From positions 1 through 38,015 of the forward strand of contig CAIWCL010000356.1 of the NCBI GenBank assembly GCA_903911205.1: a stretch of DNA of 38,015 nucleotides. The letters run 5' to 3'. The translations under genes were made by a program, and so were the position numbers. The notes beneath the pieces are model-generated. The model worked only from the letters and a program-made list of their open reading frames with translations. It did no database searches and was not told the origin of the DNA. Below, piece by piece: positions 18,168-25,797 of the stretch. Source of the DNA: an uncultured bacterium (GTDB lineage Bacteria > Planctomycetota > Phycisphaerae > Phycisphaerales > SM1A02). How positions within the stretch are numbered: position 1 is the first letter of the stretch; each line of letters starts with the position of its first letter.

Positions 18168-19937
18168 TCAGCCTTGCGAAATCTCCGACGGATCGAAGCC
18201 TTCGATCTGCGCGAAGTTCGCAATTTCGCTCGCGGTTGTGTCGCCGCGAAGAATCTTGATCTTGCCGTCCTCAACGAGACTGCGCATGCCGCCACGGATC
18301 GCGGCGTTGCGGAGCTTCGAGATGCTTGAACGGTTGAATGCAAGATCGCGGATCTCGGAGTTCATCGTCATCAGTTCGAAGATGGCGCGACGACCGCGAT
18401 ATCCGGTGCCACTGCAGCCAGCACATCCCACCGGCTTCATCAACGTGCCGTTCGCGAGTTCTTCCTCATTGATGCCGACGAGTCGCAACACCTTGCGATC
18501 TGGTGCGTCGTCCGGCTGCTTGCACTTCTCGCAAAGAATGCGGACGAGACGCTGTCCCATCACGGCCTGAATGGAGCTCGCCACAAGGAACGGTTTGACG
18601 CCCATGTCGATGAGACGCGTGATCGCGCTCGGCGCGTCGTTCGTGTGGAGCGTCGAGAACACCATGTGGCCGGTGAGTGCCGCCTGAATTGCGATGTCCG
18701 CGACTTCGCGATCGCGGATTTCGCCGACGAGAATGATGTTCGGTGCCTGACGGAGCATCGACTTCAGAATCGCCGAGAAGGTCAGGCCGATCGACTCACG
18801 AACCTGGACTTGGTTGATGCCCTTGAACGCGTATTCGACAGGGTCTTCCGCGGTGATGATCTTGCGGTCGGGCGTGTTGAGATCGTTGAGTGCCGAGTAG
18901 AGCGTCGTCGTCTTACCCGAACCGGTCGGGCCAGTGACGAGGAAGATGCCGTTTGGACGGCGGATGATTCGGTTGAATGCGTCGAGGTTGTCTCGCTGGA
19001 AGCCGAGCTTCTCAAGACCAAGTCGCGCGCTGTCGGGGCGAAGAATACGAAGGACGACGCTCTCGCCGTGTACGGCCGGACACGCAGAGACACGGAAGTC
19101 AACCACCGTCCCATCGATCGTCATCTTGATACGACCGTCTTGCGGGATGCGGCGCTCCGAGATGTTGACGCCCGCCATCAGCTTGAGACGCGCAAGCAGC
19201 GGATTCTGCATCTTCTTGGGAATGCGATCGCGCACCGTACACACACCGTCGATGCGGTAACGGAGGATGACTTCACCCTTGCGCGGCTCGACGTGGATAT
19301 CGCTTGCGCGCCCCTGCACCGCTTCAACGATAAACCGATCGACGAGGCGCACGATGCCAGACTCATTCGCGCCCGCACCAGCGTCGGAATCGAGTGAACT
19401 GTCACGCGATGCATCCCGCGAGCTGTCCTTCGACGAGTCACGCGAACTATCACGCGATTTATCGATCGAACTCGTCACGAGTTGCGAGTTCAGATCAGGT
19501 CCCGCGGATCCGCCAGAGATGTATTCGGCGAGTTGGGTCCGCGAGGCGATGCCGCCGATATCCGTCTTCCCTGCGGTGATGCCGATGGTGTCGAGCGCAT
19601 CGACGTCGATCGGATCATGCACAAGCAACAGCAGCGTGTTTTTCTCCCGACGCATCGGAAGCATCGTGTACTTCTTCTGCAGATCGGTCTTGAGAAGGCT
19701 TCGATCGATCTTCGTTGACGCTTCAGGCTTGGCGAGGTCAACAAACTCGACACCGAATTGCTCCGCAAGCGCTCGCGCGACCTGCTCTTCGGTGCAGGCA
19801 CCCTGCTCGACGAGCACTTCACCGACACGCTTGCCGAAGTCCTTCGACTCAAGGACCGCCGCCACGATTTTGTCCTGCGTGGCGGAGCCCTGTTCGATCA
19901 GGATCTCACCGATCTTCTTCTTGCTTTTGCGTGCCAA
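18168..19937 (-). CDS. GspE/PilB-family assembly ATPase (copy 2) with Ser-Arg-Asp repeat linker
   Basis: About 589 aa. The N-terminal MshEN-like domain (KIGEILIEQG, RVGEVLVEQGACTEEQVARA) is followed at about residues 152-182 by a low-complexity linker of repeated SRDSS/SKDSS units. Then comes the ATPase: Walker A TGPTGSGKTTTLY (about 331), TAEDPVEYAFKGINQ, Walker B NIILVGEIRDRE, FSTLHTNDAPSAI, and a C4 zinc site (CEKC about 466, CAGC about 504). I prefer the TTG at 19937 (MARKSKKKIGEILIEQG) because GGAG lies eight bases upstream; an ATG at 20045 would add 36 residues unlike the family. It is the first gene of the pilus locus, 62 bases before pilT. Two PilB-type ATPases in one locus suggest separate duties or a gene duplication. 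Confidence 0.9.
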   Translation of the reverse strand: MARKSKKKIGEILIEQGSATQDKIVAAVLESKDFGKRVGEVLVEQGACTEEQVARALAEQFGVEFVDLAKPEASTKIDRSLLKTDLQKKYTMLPMRREKNTLLLLVHDPIDVDALDTIGITAGKTDIGGIASRTQLAEYISGGSAGPDLNSQLVTSSIDKSRDSSRDSSKDSSRDASRDSSLDSDAGAGANESGIVRLVDRFIVEAVQGRASDIHVEPRKGEVILRYRIDGVCTVRDRIPKKMQNPLLARLKLMAGVNISERRIPQDGRIKMTIDGTVVDFRVSACPAVHGESVVLRILRPDSARLGLEKLGFQRDNLDAFNRIIRRPNGIFLVTGPTGSGKTTTLYSALNDLNTPDRKIITAEDPVEYAFKGINQVQVRESIGLTFSAILKSMLRQAPNIILVGEIRDREVADIAIQAALTGHMVFSTLHTNDAPSAITRLIDMGVKPFLVASSIQAVMGQRLVRILCEKCKQPDDAPDRKVLRLVGINEEELANGTLMKPVGCAGCSGTGYRGRRAIFELMTMNSEIRDLAFNRSSISKLRNAAIRGGMRSLVEDGKIKILRGDTTASEIANFAQIEGFDPSEISQG

Positions 19938-20139
19938 TTTCGCGTCTCCAGGGGAAGGCTCCCCGACTACAACGGGGGGAGTTTCGTAGTATCGCCCATC
20001 ACGCCCCTCGCCGCAACCGTTGTGTGACGCGGGGCTTCCGAACATTTTCGCGGCGATGCACGCCGTCCTGCGACATCGACCCTCGCCTCAGCACACTTCC
20101 TGTTGCCAATCCACTCCTGTTGCGAATTGACGTCGCTGC

Positions 20140-20829
20140 ATGCAACCGATCCCTCAACCCGCGCTCCAATCCTCATCCGCTGCGACCACGCGCATGGCGC
20201 TGGTCACCGCCGGACCGACGGAGGAACCGATCGATGAGGTCCGCTTTCTAGGAAATCGCTCGTCTGGCCGCATGGGAGTGGCGCTCGCCACCGCGCTCGC
20301 CGAACACGGGTGGCGGGTTCGACTCGCGCTCGGACCGATTCGGATCGCGCCACCGTGCCACCCTTTGGTTGAAATCGTCCCATTTCGGTCCTCACAAGAC
20401 CTCGAAGCACTCCTGCGCGCAGAACTCCCCGCCGCGGATCTCGTGGTGATGGCGGCGGCCGTCGCGGACTACCGCCCAAGGGTTGTCGAGACGGGAAAGA
20501 TGCGGCGCTCGGCGGAAGGTATGACCCTCGCCCTCGAAGGCGTTCCTGATCTCCTTGCAACGACCAAGACCGCACGCAAACCGGCGAGCCGAGTGTTTGG
20601 ATTCGCGCTCGAACCCGCCGAGCGACTCCGCGCGTCAGCGCTTGAGAAACTCGTGCGGAAGGATCTCGCCGGCATCGTTGCGAATCCGCTCGAAACGATG
20701 GATGCCGCGGACATCGACGGCACGCTCTTTCTTCGGGATGGTCGCGAGCGCACGCCCGGCGAACGTTGTTCAAAGGAGGCGTTCGCCCGATGGCTCGCGG
20801 CGGAACTCTCGACGATGGAGGTTTCGTAA
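20140..20829 (+). CDS. coaB: Phosphopantothenate-cysteine ligase (CoaB domain only)
   Basis: A 229-aa protein with the CoaB fold of the DNA/pantothenate-metabolism flavoprotein family. The N-terminal MALVTAGPTEEPIDEVRFLG and NRSSGRMGVALATALAEHG match the 'TaGgT.EpID.VR.isN.SSGkMG' signature. ADLVVMAAAVADYRP and GKMRRS...LALEGVPDLLAT match the 'AAVaDf.p' and 'KikK....l.L..tpDiL' blocks. The enzyme joins 4'-phosphopantothenate and cysteine with a nucleotide triphosphate in coenzyme A synthesis. Most bacteria have a fused CoaBC; here the CoaC decarboxylase half is missing from both the protein and the window. ATG 20140 is taken as the start; ATG 20194, just before the conserved fold, is an alternative. 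Divergent from the pilus operon. Confidence 0.85.
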   Translation: MQPIPQPALQSSSAATTRMALVTAGPTEEPIDEVRFLGNRSSGRMGVALATALAEHGWRVRLALGPIRIAPPCHPLVEIVPFRSSQDLEALLRAELPAADLVVMAAAVADYRPRVVETGKMRRSAEGMTLALEGVPDLLATTKTARKPASRVFGFALEPAERLRASALEKLVRKDLAGIVANPLETMDAADIDGTLFLRDGRERTPGERCSKEAFARWLAAELSTMEVS

Positions 20830-20906
20830 GGTTTCCGCGCGTTGGTTCGTCGACCGCCTGTACGAGCCGACTCCCGCGCGACGCGAGATCCACTACATTC
20901 CATCCC

Positions 20907-21932
20907 ATGCACATCGGAATGATCGGGCTCGGGCGCATGGGCGCAAACATGGTTCGCCGTCTTCTCAAGGGAGGGCATCACGTCGTCGTGTTCGATGTGA
21001 ACACGAAGGCTGTGACCGACCTCGCGGCCGAGGGCGCAACGGCGTCCTCGAGCATCGCGGATCTCTGCTCGAAGCTCGCGCATTCAACTTCGGGCCCGCG
21101 TCACGTGTGGATGATGCTTCCGGTTGCATTCGTCGACGGAATCATCGCAGAGCTCACCCAACATCTCACGAAAGATGATTGCATCATCGATGGCGGGAAC
21201 AGTTACTACATCGACGACCTTCGTCGTTCGAAGGAGCTCGCCGCGAAAGGCCTGCACTACGTCGATGTCGGCGTCTCTGGCGGCGTCTGGGGCCTCGAGC
21301 GTGGATATTGCCAAATGATCGGCGGCGACCCTGCGGCAGTCGCGCGACTTGACAGTGCATTCCGCACGCTTGCACCGGGCCTCGGAAACATCTCGCGCAA
21401 CCCGGATGGTGCGAAGCTCGGTACCGCGGAGTCGGGTTACCTTCACTGCGGTCCGTCGGGCGCAGGTCACTTCGTCAAAATGGTCCACAATGGCATCGAG
21501 TACGGGCTCATGGCCGCGTACGCCGAAGGATTGAACGTGCTCAAGCATGCTGATATTGGCAAGCACGCGTACGAGAAGGACGCCGAGACGACACCGCTTC
21601 GCAATCCAGAGCATTACCAATACGATTTCGACCTCGCCGCGATCACCGAGCTTTGGCGTCGCGGCAGCGTCGTTGGTTCGTGGCTCCTCGATCTCACTGC
21701 GCAAGCGATGGCGAGTGATCCGAACCTCGAGAAGTTTGGCGGTCGCGTGAGCGACTCGGGCGAAGGGCGTTGGACGCTCGCCGCCGCGAACGACGAGGGT
21801 GTCCCGGTTCCAGTGCTCGCCGCGGCACTTTTCGGACGCTTCACCTCACGCGGCAACGCTGACTTCATGAACAAGGTGATGAGCGCGCAGCGATTTGCCT
21901 TCGGCGGACACCTCGAAAAGCCTCACGCGTGA
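20907..21932 (+). CDS. gnd: 6-phosphogluconate dehydrogenase, decarboxylating (short NAD-type, GndA-like)
   Basis: A 341-aa enzyme of the short 6-phosphogluconate dehydrogenase class. The Rossmann motif is MIGLGRMGANMVRRLLKGG. Family blocks IIDGGNSYYIDDLRRS, VDVGVSGGVWGLERGYCQMI and HFVKMVHNGIEYGLM (catalytic lysine and asparagine region) are all present, as is a C-terminal SRGNADFMNKVMSAQRFAFGG. It converts 6-phosphogluconate to ribulose 5-phosphate with NAD(P)+ reduction in the oxidative pentose phosphate pathway. Length and motifs fit the roughly 300-340-aa form and not the 470-aa NADP form. Starts at ATG 20907, 77 bases after coaB; co-transcription is possible. Confidence 0.93.
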   Translation: MHIGMIGLGRMGANMVRRLLKGGHHVVVFDVNTKAVTDLAAEGATASSSIADLCSKLAHSTSGPRHVWMMLPVAFVDGIIAELTQHLTKDDCIIDGGNSYYIDDLRRSKELAAKGLHYVDVGVSGGVWGLERGYCQMIGGDPAAVARLDSAFRTLAPGLGNISRNPDGAKLGTAESGYLHCGPSGAGHFVKMVHNGIEYGLMAAYAEGLNVLKHADIGKHAYEKDAETTPLRNPEHYQYDFDLAAITELWRRGSVVGSWLLDLTAQAMASDPNLEKFGGRVSDSGEGRWTLAAANDEGVPVPVLAAALFGRFTSRGNADFMNKVMSAQRFAFGGHLEKPHA

Positions 21933-21989
21933 ACTCGCAATCCTTCGCCGGATAGCATGCACCAATCAACCGTCGCGCTCGGCGCGATC

Positions 21990-22071
21990 GGGCCCGTGGC
22001 GAAACAGGCAGACGCAGCGGACTTAAAATCTGCAGCCGTAAGGCGTGTGGGTTCGATTCCCACCGGGCCCA
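21990..22071 (+). tRNA. tRNA-Leu (UAA anticodon)
   Basis: An 82-base cloverleaf is readable. The acceptor stem is GGGCCCG with CGGGCCC and discriminator A. The D arm is GGCGAAACAGGCAGACGC-like, the anticodon stem-loop GCGGA-CTTAAAA-TCTGC gives anticodon UAA. The T arm is GTGGGTTCGATTCCCAC. The extended variable arm (AGCCGTAAGGC) is typical of a class II leucine tRNA. The 3' CCA is not encoded. Lies between gnd and the Msr fusion. Confidence 0.95.
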
Positions 22072-22157
22072 CTTGTCTGCGCAAACACGCAACGCTGCAT
22101 CCCGCCGCGCGGGTGAGCGAATGAACCGGCCTACGTTTCCGGCGTACGAGATTTCCT

Positions 22158-23411
22158 ATGCGCATTGCCATCGCTTTCATCCTCGCTGCTCTTGTCGTTC
22201 TTCCGCCGCTTGCACTGGCTGTGGCCGGAACAGGGTCAGCGCACCTCTCCCTCGGTCACGACGCGATTCCTGCCGTCGCTGCTCCGCAGGCGGAACCCGC
22301 GAAGGACGCCGACAAGACCGGCGAGCACGCCCAAGAGAAAGACAACGCTGTGTCGAACCCAACCACGCAATACTCACGATCTGGCTACGACGTCACGCCC
22401 CTCTCGCGCGAGCGCGTTGCCGAACTCGCGAAGAAACTCTCGCCGGAGGCGTACCGCATCACGCAGAACTCTGGTACCGAGCCTGCCTTCTGCGGCACAC
22501 TGCTCGACAACAAGAAGGACGGCACATATTGCTGTGTCGTGTGCGGACTCCCGCTCTTTTCGAGTTCGCACAAGTTCAACTCAGGTACGGGTTGGCCGAG
22601 TTTCTTTCAACCGTTTGATATCGCGCACGTCGCCGCGCGCGAGGACAACTCGCACGGGATGTCGCGCGTCGAGATCAACTGCGCGCGTTGCAATGCGCAC
22701 CTCGGCCACGTCTTTGACGACGGCCCAAAGCCCACAGGCCTGCGTTTCTGCTTGAATGGCGCGGCGCTCGTCTTCCATGAGAAGGGAACACCGCTCCCGC
22801 CAGAGTCGCAACCGTTGAAGACGGAAACGGCGTACTTCGCAGGCGGCTGCTTCTGGGGTATCGAGCACTACTTCCAACTCGCACCCGGGGTGATCAGCGC
22901 TGAGAGCGGTTACATGCAAGGTTCGACTGCTGATCCGACGTACAAGGAAGTTTGTACGCAAGACGAAACTCCATCGTCCCAGCGCCCTGCGGGCTACAAG
23001 GGCCACGCCGAGGCCGTCAAGGTCGTGTACGACCCAACGAAGATCACATATCGCCAACTGCTCGAAGGCTTCTTCGAGATGCACGACCCAACGCAGATGA
23101 ATCGACAGGGTCCCGACTACGGCACGCAGTATCGCTCCGGGATCTACACGGCAAACGCCGCGCAAGAGACTGACGCGAAGAAGTACGTCGCAGAACTCGG
23201 TGCACTCGCGCTCTTCAACGGCCGAAAAATCGTGACCGAGATCGAGCCCGCGAAGACCTTTTACCCGGCCGAGACGTACCACCAGGATTACCTCGAGAAG
23301 AATCCAACGCGCGGTTGTCACATCGGAAAGCCCTGGTGGATGACGAAGAAGACGCCTGCTCTTGAGGGCGCCCCCGCTTCAAACAAAGCTCCATCCACGG
23401 AAGCGCGTTAA
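22158..23411 (+). CDS. msrBA: Exported MsrB-MsrA fusion methionine sulfoxide reductase
   Basis: A 417-aa protein with a signal peptide (MRIAIAFILAALVVLPPLAL, likely cleaved near residue 28), then a low-complexity linker, MsrB, and MsrA. MsrB (about 75-205) has zinc-site CxxC pairs (CVVC about 125, CARC about 176), the block SGTGWPSF, and the catalytic-cysteine block RFCLNGAAL (about 196). MsrA (about 220-395) has the catalytic GCFWGIEHYF (about 232), GYKGHAEAVKVVYDP and YHQDYLEKNP. Together the domains reduce both R and S epimers of methionine sulfoxide. The signal peptide places repair outside the cytoplasm. The B-then-A order is the less common arrangement. ApbE begins three bases after its stop, so the pair is likely co-transcribed. 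Confidence 0.93.
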   Translation: MRIAIAFILAALVVLPPLALAVAGTGSAHLSLGHDAIPAVAAPQAEPAKDADKTGEHAQEKDNAVSNPTTQYSRSGYDVTPLSRERVAELAKKLSPEAYRITQNSGTEPAFCGTLLDNKKDGTYCCVVCGLPLFSSSHKFNSGTGWPSFFQPFDIAHVAAREDNSHGMSRVEINCARCNAHLGHVFDDGPKPTGLRFCLNGAALVFHEKGTPLPPESQPLKTETAYFAGGCFWGIEHYFQLAPGVISAESGYMQGSTADPTYKEVCTQDETPSSQRPAGYKGHAEAVKVVYDPTKITYRQLLEGFFEMHDPTQMNRQGPDYGTQYRSGIYTANAAQETDAKKYVAELGALALFNGRKIVTEIEPAKTFYPAETYHQDYLEKNPTRGCHIGKPWWMTKKTPALEGAPASNKAPSTEAR

Positions 23412-23414
23412 GCC

Positions 23415-24461
23415 GTGCGACGAGTTCGGAAGGGTCGAGTCACGCCGCTTCGTATCGCGCTGCTCCTGGCGTTCGCGCTCGTGGCGTGGCGTGGATACAC
23501 GCGGTTCGCCGACAACCCTGCCGGACTCCCCGCTCCAGATGACGGTTCGCGAGCCAATCGCGAATTCTTTGTCGGCATGGCGATGGGTGCATCCGTCACG
23601 ATCACCATCGACGCGGACGATCCGGCCAAAGCGAAAGTCGCCGCACGCGCCGCACTTGAGGAACTCGAACGCCTTGATCGCATGCTCTCTGATTGGAAGG
23701 AGTCAAGCGATCTCACTGCGTTCAATCGAGCCAACGCGTTGGAGGGTGAAGTTCCACCTGAGTTCGCGCGTTGCCTTTCGCGCGCGCTTGAGGTGGCTTC
23801 GGCGACCGACGGGCGCTTCGACCCGACGGTTGCGCCGCTTGTGCAACTGTGGCGATCGTCGCGCGAGTCGAAGGCGCTGCCCGCGACGGAGACGCTCGCT
23901 GCTGCACGCGCTCGCGTTGGTTTCGCGCGAGTCCGTGTGGCCGAGACTCGCGTCGAACGCGATGCCGCCGACATCACCATCGACTTTGGAGGTATCGGCA
24001 AGGGCTTCGGGGCGATTGCCGCGCTTGAAGTGCTGCGCGCACATGGTTGCCCACGCGCGATGGTGGCACTCGCCGGCGACATCGCCGTAGGCGAGCCGCC
24101 GCGTGGGGAATCGGGTTGGAAGATCGACGTCGAAAGCGCGACCAATCCTGAACGGATGATCGTGGCTCGATGCGCGGTCTCCACATCCGGTGCCACCGAG
24201 CAGTTCGTTGATATCGAAGGCATTCGATACGCCCACATCGTCGACCCGCGCACGGGCCTTGGTGCCACCGACGCCGCTCGCGCAACCGTCATCGGCCCGC
24301 TCGACGCGGCAGTCGACGCGCTCGGAACGGCGCTCTCGCTCACGCGTGATGACGCGGAAGTCGACGCGATGCTCGCGCGCTTCCCGACCTTCGGTGCTCG
24401 CCTTGAGCGTGGAACAAGCGTTGCCACGCGCGTGACCTATCACGGCGCGTGGCAACGCTAA
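23415..24461 (+). CDS. apbE: FAD:protein FMN transferase (ApbE), membrane-anchored
   Basis: A 348-aa ApbE-family enzyme starting at GTG, three bases after the Msr stop. One N-terminal membrane helix (PLRIALLLAFALVAWRGY) anchors it on the periplasmic side. Family blocks are MGASVTITI, LDRMLSDWKESSDLTAFN, ATDGRFDPTVAPLV, DFGGIGKGFGAIAA (about 189) and HIVDPRTG (about 273). It transfers FMN from FAD to a threonine of target proteins such as NqrC/RnfG or FMN-binding-domain proteins; none is encoded in this window. The 3' end of the gene is part of a long inverted repeat. Confidence 0.92.
   Translation: MRRVRKGRVTPLRIALLLAFALVAWRGYTRFADNPAGLPAPDDGSRANREFFVGMAMGASVTITIDADDPAKAKVAARAALEELERLDRMLSDWKESSDLTAFNRANALEGEVPPEFARCLSRALEVASATDGRFDPTVAPLVQLWRSSRESKALPATETLAAARARVGFARVRVAETRVERDAADITIDFGGIGKGFGAIAALEVLRAHGCPRAMVALAGDIAVGEPPRGESGWKIDVESATNPERMIVARCAVSTSGATEQFVDIEGIRYAHIVDPRTGLGATDAARATVIGPLDAAVDALGTALSLTRDDAEVDAMLARFPTFGARLERGTSVATRVTYHGAWQR
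24417..24459. terminator. Long inverted repeat over the apbE stop codon, possible bidirectional terminator
   Basis: A perfect 15-bp stem (AGCGTTGCCACGCGC / GCGCGTGGCAACGCT) encloses a further GTGA/TCAC pair with a CCTA loop and one bulged G. The right arm ends on the T of the apbE TAA. It lies between convergent genes (apbE and the Gfo/Idh gene), where a shared terminator is expected, though neither side has a real T tract. It is embedded in coding sequence for the last dozen residues of ApbE. Confidence 0.6.
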
Positions 24462-24498
24462 CCACGCTTCAAACGCGACACGCGCGCGAGTACCCCGC

Positions 24499-25761
24499 TC
24501 ACTGCAGCTTCGTACGTCCAGGCACTGCAACCGGCGCCTGTTCACGCGGGCCGAATTCGACGGCCTCCGGCATGAGCAACTCGTTCGAGTTCATCGCCTG
24601 CTCCCACGTCACATCTTTGCCCGTATACGCGGCCATGCGACCCATGATGGCGCAGAGCGTGCTCTTCGCAACCTGCTCCGCCTCGTTGAGCGGCTGATCC
24701 TTCAGAATCGCGTTCTGGAGATCGATGTGCTCCTGCGTGTACGGATCGCGCTGCTTGCCGCCGAACTTCCACGGATTCTTACCCGTCAATTCGGCGTAGC
24801 CTGAACGGAGCGTGGCGGAGCCTTCGGTCGCATGGAAGATTTCTTCCACCTTGCCATCGGTTCCGTCTTGTTGGCGACACATCGAGAAGACGAAGCGATC
24901 GCCTGGATACAAGAACTCCAAGCCGAAGTGATCGAAGATGTGACCAAATCGTCCGTCGGTGCGCACTTGGCGACCGCCGACGCCGCGCACAAGCAGCGGA
25001 TCAGCACCCATCACCCACTGCATCACGTCGAGTTGGTGCACGTGCTGCTCGACGATGTGATCACCCGAGAGCCACGAGTGATAGAGCCAGTTGCGAACCT
25101 GATTCTCAACTTCGCTGCGATCGGCTTGCGCGTCAACGTGCCAAAGGCTGCCCATGTTCCAGTACACGCGGCCGGCCATCACGCGGCCGATCTCGCCCTT
25201 TTGGATGCGCTCGATCGCTTCGATGTAGCACCCTTCGTGACGGCGCTGCGTTCCCGCCACGACCTTCAGTTTCTTCGAGCGCGACTCGGCCGCGGACTCA
25301 ATGAAACTACGAACTCCAGGCCCATCCACCGCAACAGGCTTCTCGCAGAAAACGTGCTTGCCAGCCTTGGTTGCTTCCTTGAAGTGGATTGGTCGGAAAC
25401 CAGGCGGCGTTGCGAGGATCACGATGTCCGCGTTGGTCGCGCAAACCTTCTTGTATGCGTCAAAACCGCTGAAGAGACGGTCGGCAGAGACTGCGGTCAT
25501 GCCGTTCTCTGTCAGCGCGTTGTTCGCGTTCGCAACGCGCTCCGGGAAGAGATCGCCGAGTGCGACGACCTCGATCTTTGCGCCCGAAGTCTTTCCGGCG
25601 TTGATCGCGTTGAACATCGCACCAGTACCACGCCCACCGCAGCCAATGACTGCGATCTTGAGTACTGGTTCACGCCCCAGGTGCGCAAAGGCGCGCGTGG
25701 CGCCGAGGAGAATTGGGGATGCAGCAGCGGCTGCAACGAACGCGCGACGGTCGACGGTCAT
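24499..25761 (-). CDS. Tat-exported Gfo/Idh/MocA-family oxidoreductase
   Basis: A 420-aa protein. The N terminus DRRAFVAAAAASPILLGA is a twin-arginine-type signal, so the folded enzyme is probably exported with its cofactor. The Rossmann motif AVIGCGGRGTGAMFNAI follows, then ATPPGFRPIHFKEATKAGKHVFCEKPVAVD, the family's conserved EKP block (about residues 118-148). Also visible is DHIVEQHVHQLDVMQWVMG in the C-terminal domain. Members oxidise or rearrange sugars and inositols with NAD(P); the substrate here cannot be told from sequence. Exported members are abundant in planctomycetes. AGAGGAG lies before the ATG, right behind a GC hairpin. It lies 36 bases downstream of the SUMF1-domain gene. 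Confidence 0.9.
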   Translation of the reverse strand: MTVDRRAFVAAAAASPILLGATRAFAHLGREPVLKIAVIGCGGRGTGAMFNAINAGKTSGAKIEVVALGDLFPERVANANNALTENGMTAVSADRLFSGFDAYKKVCATNADIVILATPPGFRPIHFKEATKAGKHVFCEKPVAVDGPGVRSFIESAAESRSKKLKVVAGTQRRHEGCYIEAIERIQKGEIGRVMAGRVYWNMGSLWHVDAQADRSEVENQVRNWLYHSWLSGDHIVEQHVHQLDVMQWVMGADPLLVRGVGGRQVRTDGRFGHIFDHFGLEFLYPGDRFVFSMCRQQDGTDGKVEEIFHATEGSATLRSGYAELTGKNPWKFGGKQRDPYTQEHIDLQNAILKDQPLNEAEQVAKSTLCAIMGRMAAYTGKDVTWEQAMNSNELLMPEAVEFGPREQAPVAVPGRTKLQ

Positions 25762-25774
25762 GATGCACTCCTCT

Positions 25775-25789
25775 CGGCGCGAGGCGCCG
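25775..25789. promoter_or_regulatory. GC hairpin between the SUMF1-domain and Gfo/Idh genes
   Basis: CGGCGC/GCGCCG with a three-base loop abuts the AGAGGAG ribosome-binding site of the Gfo/Idh gene on the minus strand. On the plus strand the same hairpin is followed by GTTTTT and would read as an intrinsic terminator, but no plus-strand gene ends here. It resembles the hairpin before pilT. Confidence 0.5.
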
Positions 25790-25797
25790 GTTTTTGA

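Noticed and set aside
16867-18570. Plus-strand open frame of 567 codons across pilT
   Set aside because: Antisense to PilT, whose Walker and His-box motifs are unmistakable; no recognisable domain in the plus frame.
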